NCBI GenBank assembly: GCA_024515975.1
Contig: JAMSKV010000005.1
Coordinates: 124,001 to 188,000, forward strand
Reading direction: 5' to 3'
Length of the DNA stretch: 64,000 nucleotides
Source: Endosaccharibacter trunci
Lineage (GTDB): Bacteria > Pseudomonadota > Alphaproteobacteria > Acetobacterales > Acetobacteraceae
A program made the translations under genes and the position numbers. The notes under the pieces are model-generated. The model saw nothing but the letters and a program-made list of their open reading frames with translations, was not told where the DNA came from and ran no database searches. Positions 8,655-17,442 of this stretch are shown piece after piece; the stretch's first letter is position 1, and every line of letters starts with the position of its first letter.

Positions 8655-8720
8655 ATCCGTTTGAAACATGCGTGGCCGGCACGTCGTCAAACGGATGGAA
8701 GCGCTTTTTCTTCCGTCGAG
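8655..8720. repeat. Degenerate copy of the composite hairpin repeat
   Basis: An inverted repeat ATCCGTTTGA (8655-8664) / TCAAACGGAT (8687-8696) is followed by GCGCTTTTTCTTC and AGAAAGAACGC, the same order as in the full copies at 24892 and 56969. It lies just beyond the helicase stop and probably serves as its terminator. Confidence 0.5.
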
Positions 8721-8741
8721 AAAGAACGCTTTCTCTGTCTA

Positions 8742-10514
8742 TCAGCCTGCGCGCTTGCGCGACGACGGGCTGCGCGACGCGCTGCGTGGACGATCGCCGC
8801 CGGGCGGCCCACGGCGCACCGGCGCGCCGGCGCTGTCGCGGCGATGCGTGCCGCCGGAGGAGGGCGGCGCGGAAGCCGGCTGAATTCGCACCTCGTCATC
8901 CTCCGCGCCCGATATGCAGCTTGCGAAACGCTCGGCCATCTCCGGTGCGATCTCGAATCGCGTCTCGCTGTCCATGATCCGGATCAGGCCGATATCGCGC
9001 TTGGTCACGCCGCCCAGGCGGCAGATCAGCGGCACCAGCCATTTCGGATCGGCCTTGTCCTTGCGTCCCACGGGCATGCCGAACCACACGCCTTCGCCGC
9101 CGCCTTGCGCCACACGCGGGTGGCGCTCGCGATGGGCTTCGCGCTGCTCGTAGCGGTTCTGCGGCGCTGGCTCGCGTGTGCTCTGGCGCGGCGCCGGGCC
9201 AGGCTGGACGGTGCGGATTTCTTCCGGATCGGGCAGGCGGGCGCGATACAGGCGCACCAGGGCGGCGGCGATCTCCTCGGGCGTGCGGCCGGCGAGAAGC
9301 GACTGCGCCAGGGTCTGATCTTCCGGCGTCGGCTCCTCGATCAGGATCGGGTCGGCCAGCAGTCGCTCGCCGTCGCGGGCACGGATCTCGTCGGCGGTCG
9401 GCGCCGAGCTCCAATGCGCCTGCACGCGCGCGCCCATCAGCAGCTGTTCGGCCTTGCGCCGGCGGATCTGCGGCACCACCAGGACGCAGGTGCCCTTGTT
9501 GCCGGCGCGTCCGGTGCGGCCCGAACGATGCAGCAGCGTGGCGGAATCGGTCGGCAGGGCGGCATGGATCACCAGCTCCAGCCCGGGCAGGTCGATGCCG
9601 CGCGCCGCCACGTCGGTGGCCACGCAGACGCGCGCGCCCCCCGAGCGCAGCAGCTCCAGCGCGCGCGACCGCTCGGTCTGGCTCAGCTCGCCCGACAGGG
9701 CGACGGAGGTGAAGCCGCGCTCCATCAAGCTGGACTGGAGGTGGCGCACCATCTCGCGCGTGGAGCAGAACACCATGGCGGTGGGGCTCTCGAACCAGCG
9801 CAGCACGTTCACCACCGCCTGCTCGGCCTCGTGCGGCGCGGCCAGAACGGCGCGATATTCGATGTCGGCGTGCTGCTTGGCGCCGGATACGGTGTCGATG
9901 CGCAGCGCGTCGCGCTGATACTTGCGGGCGAGATTGGCGATCTCGCGGGCGATGGTGGCCGAGAACAGCAGCGTGCGGCGCTCGGCAGGCATGGCGGCGA
10001 GAAGCTGATCCAGCTCGTCCTTGAAGCCGAGATCGAGCATCTCGTCGGCTTCGTCCAGGACCACCACGCGCAGCGCGGACAGGTCGAGCCGGCCGCGCGA
10101 CAGATGGTCGCAGAGGCGGCCGGGCGTGCCGACCACGATATGGCAGCCGCCTTCGAGTGCGCGGGCTTCGCGCCGCACGTCCATGCCGCCGATGCACGGC
10201 ACGATGCGCGCGCCGGCATCGGCATAGAGCCAGCCCAGCTCCTTGTGCACCTGCACCGCCAGTTCGCGCGTGGGCGCGATCACCAGCGCCAAAGGCCGCT
10301 GCGCCCGTCCGAACCGGGCCTCCTCGCCCAGCAGGGTCGGCGCGGCCGCCAGCCCGTAGGCGACGGTCTTGCCCGAGCCGGTCTGCGCGGAGACGAGCAG
10401 GTCGCGCCCCTCGGTTTCACCCTGCAGAACCGCCTGCTGGACCGGCGTGGGTTCCTCGTAGCCGCGAGCGGCAAGGGCGCTGGCCAGGGAAGGATGGGTG
10501 GCGGGGAAGGGCAT
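8742..10514 (-). CDS. DEAD-box ATP-dependent RNA helicase
   Basis: 590 residues. Q-motif region (GYEEPTPVQQAVL, 18-30), Walker A AQTGSGKT (43-50), PTREL, DEAD at 154-157, SAT, and the second RecA lobe with VATDVAARGIDLPGL and HRSGRTGRAG. After a charged linker comes a DbpA-type RNA-binding fold (LVPLICRLGGVTKRDIGLIRI ... ETRFEI, about 485-530), so it likely acts on structured RNA such as rRNA during ribosome assembly or cold adaptation. The last 55 or so residues (from about 535, EDDEVRIQPASAPPSSGG and a Ser/Arg-rich end) are encoded entirely inside a dispersed repeat (8743-8911), an apparent late addition that also supplies the stop codon. Confidence 0.93.
   Translation of the reverse strand: MPFPATHPSLASALAARGYEEPTPVQQAVLQGETEGRDLLVSAQTGSGKTVAYGLAAAPTLLGEEARFGRAQRPLALVIAPTRELAVQVHKELGWLYADAGARIVPCIGGMDVRREARALEGGCHIVVGTPGRLCDHLSRGRLDLSALRVVVLDEADEMLDLGFKDELDQLLAAMPAERRTLLFSATIAREIANLARKYQRDALRIDTVSGAKQHADIEYRAVLAAPHEAEQAVVNVLRWFESPTAMVFCSTREMVRHLQSSLMERGFTSVALSGELSQTERSRALELLRSGGARVCVATDVAARGIDLPGLELVIHAALPTDSATLLHRSGRTGRAGNKGTCVLVVPQIRRRKAEQLLMGARVQAHWSSAPTADEIRARDGERLLADPILIEEPTPEDQTLAQSLLAGRTPEEIAAALVRLYRARLPDPEEIRTVQPGPAPRQSTREPAPQNRYEQREAHRERHPRVAQGGGEGVWFGMPVGRKDKADPKWLVPLICRLGGVTKRDIGLIRIMDSETRFEIAPEMAERFASCISGAEDDEVRIQPASAPPSSGGTHRRDSAGAPVRRGPPGGDRPRSASRSPSSRKRAG
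8743..8911. repeat. Dispersed repeat, copy 2, forming the helicase 3' end
   Basis: Same orientation and same end blocks as 4621-4728, with about 60 additional central bases. It overlaps the last 55 codons and the stop codon of the helicase on the minus strand. The two copies flank the GH3 gene and the IS630 remnant as direct repeats. Confidence 0.8.
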
Positions 10515-10678
10515 GCAGCAGCTATTCCATCAGAACGAACAGGCCCGGAACCGCCTTGCCGCGAGGGCGGCAAACGGTTCGGGCGGGCGGTCGAGATCGT
10601 GTCGAGCCACGGCACATAGAGAGCCCTGCCGTAAAAGGCCAGGAAAACCGCGCGCGATTCTCCCCCGCGAAGGACGCG

Positions 10679-10885
10679 TTACTGGCCGCCGATCCAGCGG
10701 TCGATCGCCGCCTGCGCCGTATGCACGGCGACCTTGAACGAACCGCGCAGCCCTTCGCCGCGTGCGATTCCGCGCTCCGCGCCCTCATCCGGCCCGTTCT
10801 CGGGATAGATGGTCCATTCCCGGCCACGGTCGTTTTCCGCGCCGATCACGTAGCGGCACTCGCGGTAGAACAGGATTTGATTCAT
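10679..10885 (-). CDS. Small protein of unknown function
   Basis: 68 residues with balanced, globular-looking composition (CRYVIGAENDRGREWTIYPE, then a helix-rich end AVHTAQAAIDRWIGGQ). No signal peptide or membrane segment. Codons end mostly in G or C as in neighbouring genes, and the sequence is unlike the Arg/Pro-rich shadow frames around it, so I treat it as real. I do not recognise a family. It lies 164 bases upstream of the helicase start on the same strand, so co-transcription is possible. Confidence 0.5.
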   Translation of the reverse strand: MNQILFYRECRYVIGAENDRGREWTIYPENGPDEGAERGIARGEGLRGSFKVAVHTAQAAIDRWIGGQ

Positions 10886-10948
10886 TCCGCCGGTCCGATC
10901 CGTCTGGATGCAATGACACAGAACGCGACAATCGTTGGTTTGTTCGCG

Positions 10949-10973
10949 ATTTGGTTCGGGTCGTTAACCAAAT
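10949..10973. promoter_or_regulatory. Inverted repeat ATTTGGTT-9-AACCAAAT
   Basis: Eight-base perfect arms in a short AT-rich stretch between the small minus-strand gene and the pseudogene scar. It could be an operator or promoter element of the lost gene; no regulator is adjacent. Confidence 0.35.
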
Positions 10974-11030
10974 AATCGTTTCTCCGGGCCAGTTTTGCCG
11001 CAACGCAACAGTTGTCCGGAGCCCAACCCG

Positions 11031-11211
11031 ATGCGTTCGCTTCTCCTCGCTGCCACGGTTTTTGGTTGTCTCGCCGGCATCGCGGGCGCCCGCGCGTCCG
11101 AGATCACGGTCAGCCAGGCCAACCACGTGTTCAGCTGTCAGCGGCGAGTCCGGCCGCCTACGCGCCGAGATGGGGTCTTTCCTCCAGCAGGTCCGTCGCG
11201 ACGCTGCCTGA
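11031..11211 (+). pseudogene. Scar: cupredoxin-like N-terminus joined out of frame to a chemoreceptor-like C-terminus
   Basis: The ATG at 11031, preceded by CCGGAG, opens MRSLLLAATVFGCLAGIAGA, a good signal peptide, and continues ASEITVSQANHVFS, which looks like the first strand of a small periplasmic cupredoxin. The similarity stops abruptly at about 11133. In another frame (11134-11211) the DNA reads SGESGRLRAEMGSFLQQVRR then DAA and TGA, which is typical of the last residues of methyl-accepting chemotaxis proteins (LRxEVxxFLxxVRA). A deletion that removed the end of one gene and nearly all of another explains both. Identification of each fragment rests on short stretches. Confidence 0.55.
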
Positions 11212-11224
11212 GGCGGCTTGCCGA

Positions 11225-12841
11225 TCAGAATCCGGGCAGCGGCCGGTCCCAGTGGGCCGGCAAGGCGATGTCATGCGGGAAGGTCGGGCCCGCAAGGGCG
11301 GGACGCATGGCTTCGAAGGCGTGTCCGAGCTGAAGAAGCAGAGTCTCGGACCAGCGCGGCCCAATGAACGACAGCCCGACCGGCAGATCCGACACCATGC
11401 CCATCGGCACGGTCAGGTGCGGCGCGCCAGCGACCGCCGGCAGGGTGCTGGCCGATCCGGTATCGATGTCGCCATCCACCGGATCGATCAACCCGGCCGG
11501 CCCGGCGGTGGGCGCCACCAGGGCATCGAGCCGGAAGCGGGCGACCGGTCCCTCGATCGCGGCGCGGGCCAGGCGCAGGCTCTCCGCGCGCGCGGCGACA
11601 TAAGCCGGGTCCTGCAGTCCCTTCGTCGCTTCGGCCTGCTCGAAGAGTTGCTGTCCGAAGATCTCGAGCTCGCGCGCCGCATGGGCGCGGTTGAAGCGGA
11701 TCAACTCCGCCAGGGTTTGCGGCTGATCGCGGATCGGGCTGTCGGCCAGGTAGGCCCCGAGGCCGGTCTTCAGCTCGGACAGCAGCACCAGCAACTCGCC
11801 CTGGTTGATCCGGTCCATGCCATCGACCGAATCGATGTCCACCAATTCGGCGCCCGCGTCGGAAAGTCGTTTCAGCGTAGCGTCGAACAGCGCATCCGTG
11901 CCGGGATGCCGTCCGGCGAGGAAGCGCAGCACGCCGAGACGCTTGCCGGAGAACGTCACGCCCTCCGCCAGCGCCGCCGCGTAATCCGTGCGGCGGCGAT
12001 CCGCCTCGGCCGTGGCGGGATCGTGCGGATCGGAGCCCGCCATCGCATCCAGCATCCGTGCCGCATCCGTCACGCTGCGCGCGATCGGTCCCGGGGTGTC
12101 CTGGCTCGCCGAGATCGGCACGATCCGGCTGCGCGAGAGCAGACCGACCGTCGGCTTCAGCCCGACCAGGCCGCAGACGGAGGCGGGCATGGTGATGGAG
12201 CCGTCGGTCTCGGTGCCGATCGCGAGCGGCGCCAGCAGGGCCGCCACCGAAGCGGCGCTTCCGGACGACGAACCGGATGGAGACCGATCCAGCGCATAGG
12301 GATTGCGCGTCTGCCCGCCGAGTGCGCTCCAGCCGCTGACGGAGCGCTCGCCGCGCATATTGGCCCACTCGGACAGGTTGGTCTTGCCCAGGATCACCGC
12401 GCCGGCCGCGCGCAGACGGGCGACGATCGGCGCGTCGCGGTTCGTCCGGTTGTTCAGCAGGGCCAGCGAGCCGGCGGTGGTCGGCAGCGTGCCCGCCACC
12501 TCGATATTGTCTTTCACCAGCACCGGCACGCCCTCAAGCGGGCGGGGCGGGTGGCTCGCGCGATACCGGTCGCTTCCGCGCGCCTGCTCGACCGCGTCCG
12601 GCGCAACGGCCAGGACCGAGCGGATTTTGGGGTCGATCTCCCCGATCCGCGCCAGCAGATGCGTGACCACTCTTTCCGCGGTCAATCGGCCTGCGCCGAT
12701 CCCGTCCAGCAAGGCGCCGGCGGACAGTGTTTCGATCGGAGCGGTTTCGGCAGCCATGGCGGAGCGTCCGGCAAGAGGAAGCAGGCCGAGGCATGCCCCG
12801 GCCAACAGGTGCCGGCGCGTCGGGCCGCGATGGCAGATCAC
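11225..12841 (-). CDS. Exported amidase (amidase-signature family)
   Basis: 538 residues. N-terminal twin-arginine signal ([20 protein letters not shown]). The Ser-cisSer-Lys triad of the family is complete: Lys110 in PVLVKDN, Ser191 in the SGSSSGSAA loop, and Ser215 in [13 protein letters not shown]. The [15 protein letters not shown] segment and the C-terminal VTVPMG-like [17 protein letters not shown] are also typical. It hydrolyses an amide bond in the periplasm; the substrate (peptide amide, acyl amide, or similar) cannot be told. The DUF305 gene lies 26 bases upstream on the same strand, so the two are probably co-transcribed. Confidence 0.93.
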   Translation of the reverse strand: MICHRGPTRRHLLAGACLGLLPLAGRSAMAAETAPIETLSAGALLDGIGAGRLTAERVVTHLLARIGEIDPKIRSVLAVAPDAVEQARGSDRYRASHPPRPLEGVPVLVKDNIEVAGTLPTTAGSLALLNNRTNRDAPIVARLRAAGAVILGKTNLSEWANMRGERSVSGWSALGGQTRNPYALDRSPSGSSSGSAASVAALLAPLAIGTETDGSITMPASVCGLVGLKPTVGLLSRSRIVPISASQDTPGPIARSVTDAARMLDAMAGSDPHDPATAEADRRRTDYAAALAEGVTFSGKRLGVLRFLAGRHPGTDALFDATLKRLSDAGAELVDIDSVDGMDRINQGELLVLLSELKTGLGAYLADSPIRDQPQTLAELIRFNRAHAARELEIFGQQLFEQAEATKGLQDPAYVAARAESLRLARAAIEGPVARFRLDALVAPTAGPAGLIDPVDGDIDTGSASTLPAVAGAPHLTVPMGMVSDLPVGLSFIGPRWSETLLLQLGHAFEAMRPALAGPTFPHDIALPAHWDRPLPGF

Positions 12842-12867
12842 GATGCGGCGCCCGTCGCCGACGGGCC

Positions 12868-13284
12868 TCAGTGCGTGGCCATGGTCTGGCCGCCCATTGC
12901 CGCACCCGCCATAGGCTTGTCGGCCGGGTGTTTGGCCAGCCAGGCCTTCATGAAGGCGATCTCGCGATCCTGCGCGGCGACGATGCCGCGCGCCAGCTTC
13001 AGCAGGGCCGGATCCTGGCCGTGTGCGAGCTCGACCTTCGCCATGTCCACGGCGCCAATATGGTGCGGCAGCATCATCACCACGAAATCATGGTCCGGAT
13101 CGCCGGTCATGACAGCGCCCTGCATGTCCTGCTGCATGTGCTGCATGCCCTCGCGCATCTGCTCGTCCGCGGAACCCGGCACCATGTTGCCCATCCCGTT
13201 CATGCCCGGATTGGCCATCGCCGTTCCGGCCATGCCCAGCAGCAGAACCAGGGAAGCGCCCGGACGGAAGGGGAAGCGAGGCAT
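12868..13284 (-). CDS. DUF305 family periplasmic protein
   Basis: 138 residues. Signal peptide ([18 protein letters not shown]) then a Met/His/Gly-rich segment ([13 protein letters not shown]) and the DUF305 ferritin-like helical core. Diagnostic motifs are [20 protein letters not shown] and [19 protein letters not shown], with a His-ending tail MGGQTMATH. Members are often linked to copper handling; the Met/His content here fits metal binding, but this is inference. The ATG at 13284 is preceded by AAGGA, which decides against longer upstream frames. It leads the amidase gene in a likely operon and is divergent from dapF. Confidence 0.9.
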   Translation of the reverse strand: MPRFPFRPGASLVLLLGMAGTAMANPGMNGMGNMVPGSADEQMREGMQHMQQDMQGAVMTGDPDHDFVVMMLPHHIGAVDMAKVELAHGQDPALLKLARGIVAAQDREIAFMKAWLAKHPADKPMAGAAMGGQTMATH

Positions 13285-13473
13285 GACGTATCCTTGAACG
13301 AGGGGAGGGGCGCATCCTTGGCCGGCGATCGGCGGCTGGCAAGCGTGCGTCGCGCCCGCGCGGCCGGAGCCGCCGCCAGGGTCCGGCGGCAGCCGACGCG
13401 TTCGCCGGCCGCAACGCCGTCCCGCGCGGCATTCGTTTGTTCCGGCCCGTCCGGCTCCGCTATAGGGACGCCC

Positions 13474-14328
13474 ATGCAGCTCGATTTTCACAAGATGCAC
13501 GGTGCGGGGAACGACTTCGTCGTGCTCGACGCGCGCGACCAGGCGATCGCGCTCCGGCCCGGAACCGTGGCGGCGCTGGCCTGTCGCCGCACCGGCATCG
13601 GCTTCGATCAGCTGGTGCTGGTCGCGCGGGATGACGCGCCGGACGCCGTTTTCGTGCGCTTCTTCAACGCCGACGGTTCCGAGTCCGGGGCCTGCGGGAA
13701 TGCGTCGCGCTGCATCGGCTGGCTGGTCGGCGAGGGTGCGCCCGGGGCCGGCTGCACCATCCGCACCGTCGCCGGCCTGCTGCCCGCGCAGATCCTGTCC
13801 GCTGATGCGGATGGAAACGGCGGTCAGGTCACGGTGCGGTTCGAGCCCCCCCGTTTCGATTGGCGCGACGTGCCGCTGTCTCGCGCGGCGGACACGCTCC
13901 ATCTGCCGCTGCCTGGCGATCCGGCCGGCTGCTCGATGGGCAATCCGCACGCGACCTTCTTCGACCCCGCGCTCGACCCGTCCGTGGAAGGCCCACGCTT
14001 CGAGCGCGACGCGCTCTTCCCCGAAGGCGCCAATATCGGCTTCGCCACCGTCCTCGCCCCGGACCGCATGCGGCTGCGCGTGTTCGAGCGCGGCGCGGGC
14101 CTGACGCTGGCCTGCGGATCGGGCGCCTGTGCCGCCGTGGTGAACGCCGCCCGTCGCGGCCTGTGCGGGCGCGACGTCACCGTCCTGGCCGATGGTGGCA
14201 CATTGCGCGTGCGCTGGGACGAGGACGGCGTGCACCTGTCCGGCCCAACGCGCCTGAGCTTCACCGGCACGGTCGATCTCGACGCGTTCGAAGCGCGGGC
14301 GCTCGGTCCCGGGGCGTTCGCAGCGTGA
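13474..14328 (+). CDS. dapF: Diaminopimelate epimerase
   Basis: 284 residues, usual length. Interconverts LL- and meso-diaminopimelate for lysine and peptidoglycan. Both active-site cysteines are present: Cys74 in ESGACGNASRC and Cys214 in LTLACGSGACAA. The start motif FHKMHGAGNDFVVLD and the substrate-binding NADGSE and MGNPHATFF are intact. The ATG at 13474 begins exactly at the conserved N-terminus although the frame is open much further upstream. The stop overlaps the GTG of the next gene (GTGA), the usual dapF-mtaB-ftsY arrangement. Confidence 0.98.
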   Translation: MQLDFHKMHGAGNDFVVLDARDQAIALRPGTVAALACRRTGIGFDQLVLVARDDAPDAVFVRFFNADGSESGACGNASRCIGWLVGEGAPGAGCTIRTVAGLLPAQILSADADGNGGQVTVRFEPPRFDWRDVPLSRAADTLHLPLPGDPAGCSMGNPHATFFDPALDPSVEGPRFERDALFPEGANIGFATVLAPDRMRLRVFERGAGLTLACGSGACAAVVNAARRGLCGRDVTVLADGGTLRVRWDEDGVHLSGPTRLSFTGTVDLDAFEARALGPGAFAA

Positions 14329-15608
14329 GCGCGCCGGACATCCTGACCTTCGGCTGCCGTTTGAACACCTACGAGAGCGAGGTGATGCGCGGCCATGCCG
14401 CCGGGCTCGCCGATGTGGTGATCGTCAATACCTGCGCCGTCACCGCCGAAGCCGAGCGCCAGGCGCGCCAGGCGATCCGGCGCGCGCATCGCGACCGGCC
14501 GGAGGCGCGCATCGTCGTCACCGGCTGCGCGGCGCAGCTCGATCCGGCGCGCTGGGGCCAGCTTCCCGGCGTGGTGCGCGTGCTCGGCAACGAGGACAAG
14601 CTGCGGCCCGAAAGCTGGAGCGAGGCGGCTCTGTCCTCCGGCGACGCGGTGTCGGACATCATGGCCGCGCGTGAAACCGCGGCGCATCTGGTCACCGAAT
14701 TCGCCGGCCGTTCCCGGGCCTTTGTGCAGGTGCAGCAGGGCTGCGACCATCGCTGCACCTTCTGCATCATCCCGTTCGGCCGCGGCCCGTCGCGCTCCGT
14801 GCCGATCGGCGCGGTGGTGGAACAGGTCCGTGCCCTGGTGCGAAGCGGCTATCGCGAGGTGGTGCTCACCGGGGTGGACATCACCTCCTACGGCTCCGAC
14901 CTGCCCGGACAACCGGCCCTGGGCCAGCTCTGCCGCCGCCTGCTGGCGTTGGTGCCGGAGCTGGAACGGCTGCGTTTGTCCTCGCTCGATCCGGTGGAAA
15001 TCGACGACGATCTCTGGCGTCTGGTGGAGAGCGAGCCGCGCCTGATGCCGCATCTGCACCTGTCCCTGCAGGCCGGGTCCGACATGGTGCTGAAGCGCAT
15101 GAAGCGACGCCATCTGACGGAGGACGCCGCCCGCGTGGTCGAGCGCGCGCGCCGCCTGCGGCCCGGCATCGGCTTCGGCGCCGATCTGATCGCAGGCTTC
15201 CCGACCGAGGACGAGGCGCTGTTCGCGGAGACGCTCGATTTCGTCCGCGCCCACGCGCTGCCCTATCTGCACGTCTTTCCCTATAGCGAGCGCCCCGGGA
15301 CGCCGGCCGCGCGGATGCCCGCCGTGCCGGTGGCCGTGCGGCGCGAGCGCGCCGCCCGCCTGCGCGACGCCGGCGCCGCAAGCGCCGCCCGCTTCCACGA
15401 GGCCCTGATCGGCCAGACGCTGCACGTGCTGCTGGAAACCCCGACCGGCGGCCATTCGGAGCAGTTCGCGCCGGTCCGGTTCGACGCCGAGGCCGGGCAG
15501 CCCGGCCAGCTCGTGCGCGCCCGCGCCCTGTCCGCCGATGCGTCCGGCGTCTCCGCCGTCCTGCTCGACGCCGTCGCCCCCGTGGCCATTCCGCCCGTTT
15601 CCGCTTGA
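14325..15608 (+). CDS. mtaB: tRNA (t6A37) methylthiotransferase MtaB
   Basis: 427 residues from a GTG start that overlaps the dapF stop. A radical-SAM methylthiotransferase that makes ms2t6A at position 37 of ANN-decoding tRNAs. The N-terminal UPF0004 domain supplies three cluster cysteines (TFGCRLNTYE, VNTCAVT, VTGCAAQ). The radical-SAM motif is CDHRCTFCIIPFGRG, followed by VVLTGVDITSYG, LRLSSLDP and HLHLSLQAGSD. A weak TRAM-like C-terminal region follows (LHVLLETPTGGHSEQFAPV). The GTG is chosen because the conserved ILTFGCRLN lies seven codons in and the frame upstream is only dapF antisense-frame noise. Confidence 0.95.
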   Translation: MSAPDILTFGCRLNTYESEVMRGHAAGLADVVIVNTCAVTAEAERQARQAIRRAHRDRPEARIVVTGCAAQLDPARWGQLPGVVRVLGNEDKLRPESWSEAALSSGDAVSDIMAARETAAHLVTEFAGRSRAFVQVQQGCDHRCTFCIIPFGRGPSRSVPIGAVVEQVRALVRSGYREVVLTGVDITSYGSDLPGQPALGQLCRRLLALVPELERLRLSSLDPVEIDDDLWRLVESEPRLMPHLHLSLQAGSDMVLKRMKRRHLTEDAARVVERARRLRPGIGFGADLIAGFPTEDEALFAETLDFVRAHALPYLHVFPYSERPGTPAARMPAVPVAVRRERAARLRDAGAASAARFHEALIGQTLHVLLETPTGGHSEQFAPVRFDAEAGQPGQLVRARALSADASGVSAVLLDAVAPVAIPPVSA

Positions 15609-15622
15609 GGTTCTGATCGCGC

Positions 15623-16576
15623 ATGGCACTCGGCTTTTTCAATCGCCTCAAGGAAGGCCTGTCCCGCTCCACCCAGAAGCTGGGCACCAATCTCGCCGCC
15701 GCCTTCACCCATCGCCGCCTCGACGATGCCGCGCTGGAGGAACTCGAGGAGCTGCTGATCGGCGCCGATCTCGGTCCGGCGGTGGCGGAGCGTGTGATCG
15801 AGAGCTTCCGCCGCACGCGCTTCGGCAACGAGGTCACCGATCGCGACGTGCGCGAGGCGCTCTCGGCCGAGATCGCCCGCGTGCTGGAGCCGGTGGCGAT
15901 CCCGTTCGTGCCCGATCCCGCGCTGAAGCCGCATGTGGTGCTGGTGGTCGGCGTGAACGGCACCGGCAAGACCACCACCATCGGCAAGATGGCGTTGCAG
16001 TATGGCCGGGAGGGGCTGAAACCGATCCTGGTCGCCGGTGATACGTTCCGTGCCGCGGCGGTAGAGCAGCTTCAGGTCTGGGGCGAGCGCACCGGGGTTC
16101 CGGTGATCTCCGGGCCGCCCAATGCCGACGCCGCCGGCCTCGCCTTCAACGCGTTCCGCAAGGCGCGGTCGGAGAATGCCGACCTGCTGCTGATCGACAC
16201 CGCCGGCCGCCTGCACAACAAGGGCGCGCTGATGGAGGAGCTGGCCAAGATCATCCGCGTCCTGCGCAAGTTCGACGAAACCGCGCCGCATTCGGTGATC
16301 CTGGTGCTCGATGCCACCACCGGCCAGAACGCCGTGGAGCAGGTGCGGGTGTTCAAGGAGCTGGTGGATGTCACCGGGCTCGTGGTGACCAAGCTGGACG
16401 GCTCCGCGCGTGGCGGCATCGTCGTGTCGCTGGCCGAGACCTTCAAGCTGCCGCTGCATGCGGTGGGCGTCGGCGAGAAGGCCGAGGATCTCCGCCCGTT
16501 CTCCGCCAGCGAGTTCGCCCGTGGCCTGGTCGGCGACACGGTGCGTCTGGCGGGATCGCTCCAGCCGGAGGAATAA
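15623..16576 (+). CDS. ftsY: Signal recognition particle receptor FtsY
   Basis: 317 residues. Membrane-associated GTPase that docks SRP-ribosome complexes at the Sec translocon. The N-domain (about 20-90) precedes the G-domain with G1 GVNGTGKTTT (110-119), the insertion-box DTFRAAAVEQLQ, DTAGR, TKLDG and the closing VGEKAEDLRPFSASEFARGL. The long acidic A-domain of the E. coli protein is absent; the start MALGFFNRLKEGLSRSTQKL provides an amphipathic membrane helix, normal for alphaproteobacteria. It follows mtaB by 14 bases. Confidence 0.97.
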   Translation: MALGFFNRLKEGLSRSTQKLGTNLAAAFTHRRLDDAALEELEELLIGADLGPAVAERVIESFRRTRFGNEVTDRDVREALSAEIARVLEPVAIPFVPDPALKPHVVLVVGVNGTGKTTTIGKMALQYGREGLKPILVAGDTFRAAAVEQLQVWGERTGVPVISGPPNADAAGLAFNAFRKARSENADLLLIDTAGRLHNKGALMEELAKIIRVLRKFDETAPHSVILVLDATTGQNAVEQVRVFKELVDVTGLVVTKLDGSARGGIVVSLAETFKLPLHAVGVGEKAEDLRPFSASEFARGLVGDTVRLAGSLQPEE

Positions 16577-16680
16577 TTTGCGGCCGCGTAGGATTCAGCT
16601 CGGCAAAAAGATCAGAGAATTCTGCCGGTTTGACTCTGTGCCAAACACACGCTCCGCACCAAACAGCCAAAGTCTTTTTG

Positions 16681-16704
16681 CTTCTTTTTCTTTAGAAAAA
16701 GAAG
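16681..16704. terminator. Hairpin terminator after ftsY (partial composite repeat)
   Basis: CTTCTTTTTC / GAAAAAGAAG, 10-bp perfect stem with a TTTA loop, preceded by a CCAAAGTCTTTTTG block. It lies between the convergent ftsY and kdpE genes and can serve both strands because of the flanking T and A runs. It is one of several partial copies of the element complete at 24892 and 56969. Confidence 0.75.
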
Positions 16705-16746
16705 CTCTTCGACGACTGCTCTCCGAATCCTACTGGCGGCCCCGCT

Positions 16747-17436
16747 CTACGGAGCCGTCGCCTCGAGCCGATACCCAATTCCAGGCTCGGTGGTGATCAG
16801 GCGCGGCCCGTCCGGTCCCAGTTTCTGCCGCAGCTGACCGATATAGACGCGCAGATATTGCGTGTCCTCGGCATGGGCGGGGCCCCAGAGCGCCACCAAA
16901 ATCTGCCGGTGCGTCATCACCCGCCCCGCATGGCGGGCCAGCAGCGCGAGCAGGGCGAATTCGCGCGGGCTCAGTCCGGCCGGCATCCCGTCCACCATCA
17001 CCCGATGGGCCGCGACGTCGATCTCCACCGCCCCCACGCGGAGCAGCGGTGGCGGCGCGGTGTCCTGCGCATCGCCGCTGCGTCGCAGCGCGGCGCGTAT
17101 GCGGGCCAGAAGTTCCGAGACGCTGAACGGCTTTTCCACGAAATCATCGGCACCTTCGTCCAGCGCACGGACTTTCTCCTCGTCGCGATCGCGCGCGGAG
17201 AGCACGATCACCGGCACCGGCGAGAACCCGCGCAGACGGCGCAGCACCTCCTGCCCGTCCAGATCCGGCAGGCCCAGATCGAGCAGCACCAGGGCGGGCG
17301 CGTGCGCCGCTGCCAGACGCAGCCCCTCGGCCCCGCTCGCGGCATGCTCCGTGGTGTAGCCGGCCGCATCCAGCGCCGGGCCCAGAAAGCGGTGGATCTG
17401 TTTTTCGTCGTCCACCAGAAGGATGCGAGACACCAA
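16747..17436 (-). CDS. kdpE: Response regulator KdpE
   Basis: 229 residues. OmpR-type regulator: receiver domain with acidic DD at 9-10, phosphoacceptor Asp53 in LVLLDLGLPDLDG, conserved Thr/Ser (VIVLSARD) and Lys in VEKPF, then a winged helix (LSPREFALLALLARHAGRVMTHRQIL ... YLRVYIGQLRQKL). It activates the kdp operon under potassium limitation when phosphorylated by KdpD. It is the last gene of the kdp cluster, 6 bases after kdpD. Confidence 0.96.
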   Translation of the reverse strand: MVSRILLVDDEKQIHRFLGPALDAAGYTTEHAASGAEGLRLAAAHAPALVLLDLGLPDLDGQEVLRRLRGFSPVPVIVLSARDRDEEKVRALDEGADDFVEKPFSVSELLARIRAALRRSGDAQDTAPPPLLRVGAVEIDVAAHRVMVDGMPAGLSPREFALLALLARHAGRVMTHRQILVALWGPAHAEDTQYLRVYIGQLRQKLGPDGPRLITTEPGIGYRLEATAP

Positions 17437-17442
17437 GATCGA

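Noticed and set aside
13860-14324. Upstream extension of the mtaB reading frame into dapF
   Set aside because: The extra 155 residues are arginine-rich shadow of dapF; the GTG at 14325 fits the conserved MtaB start.
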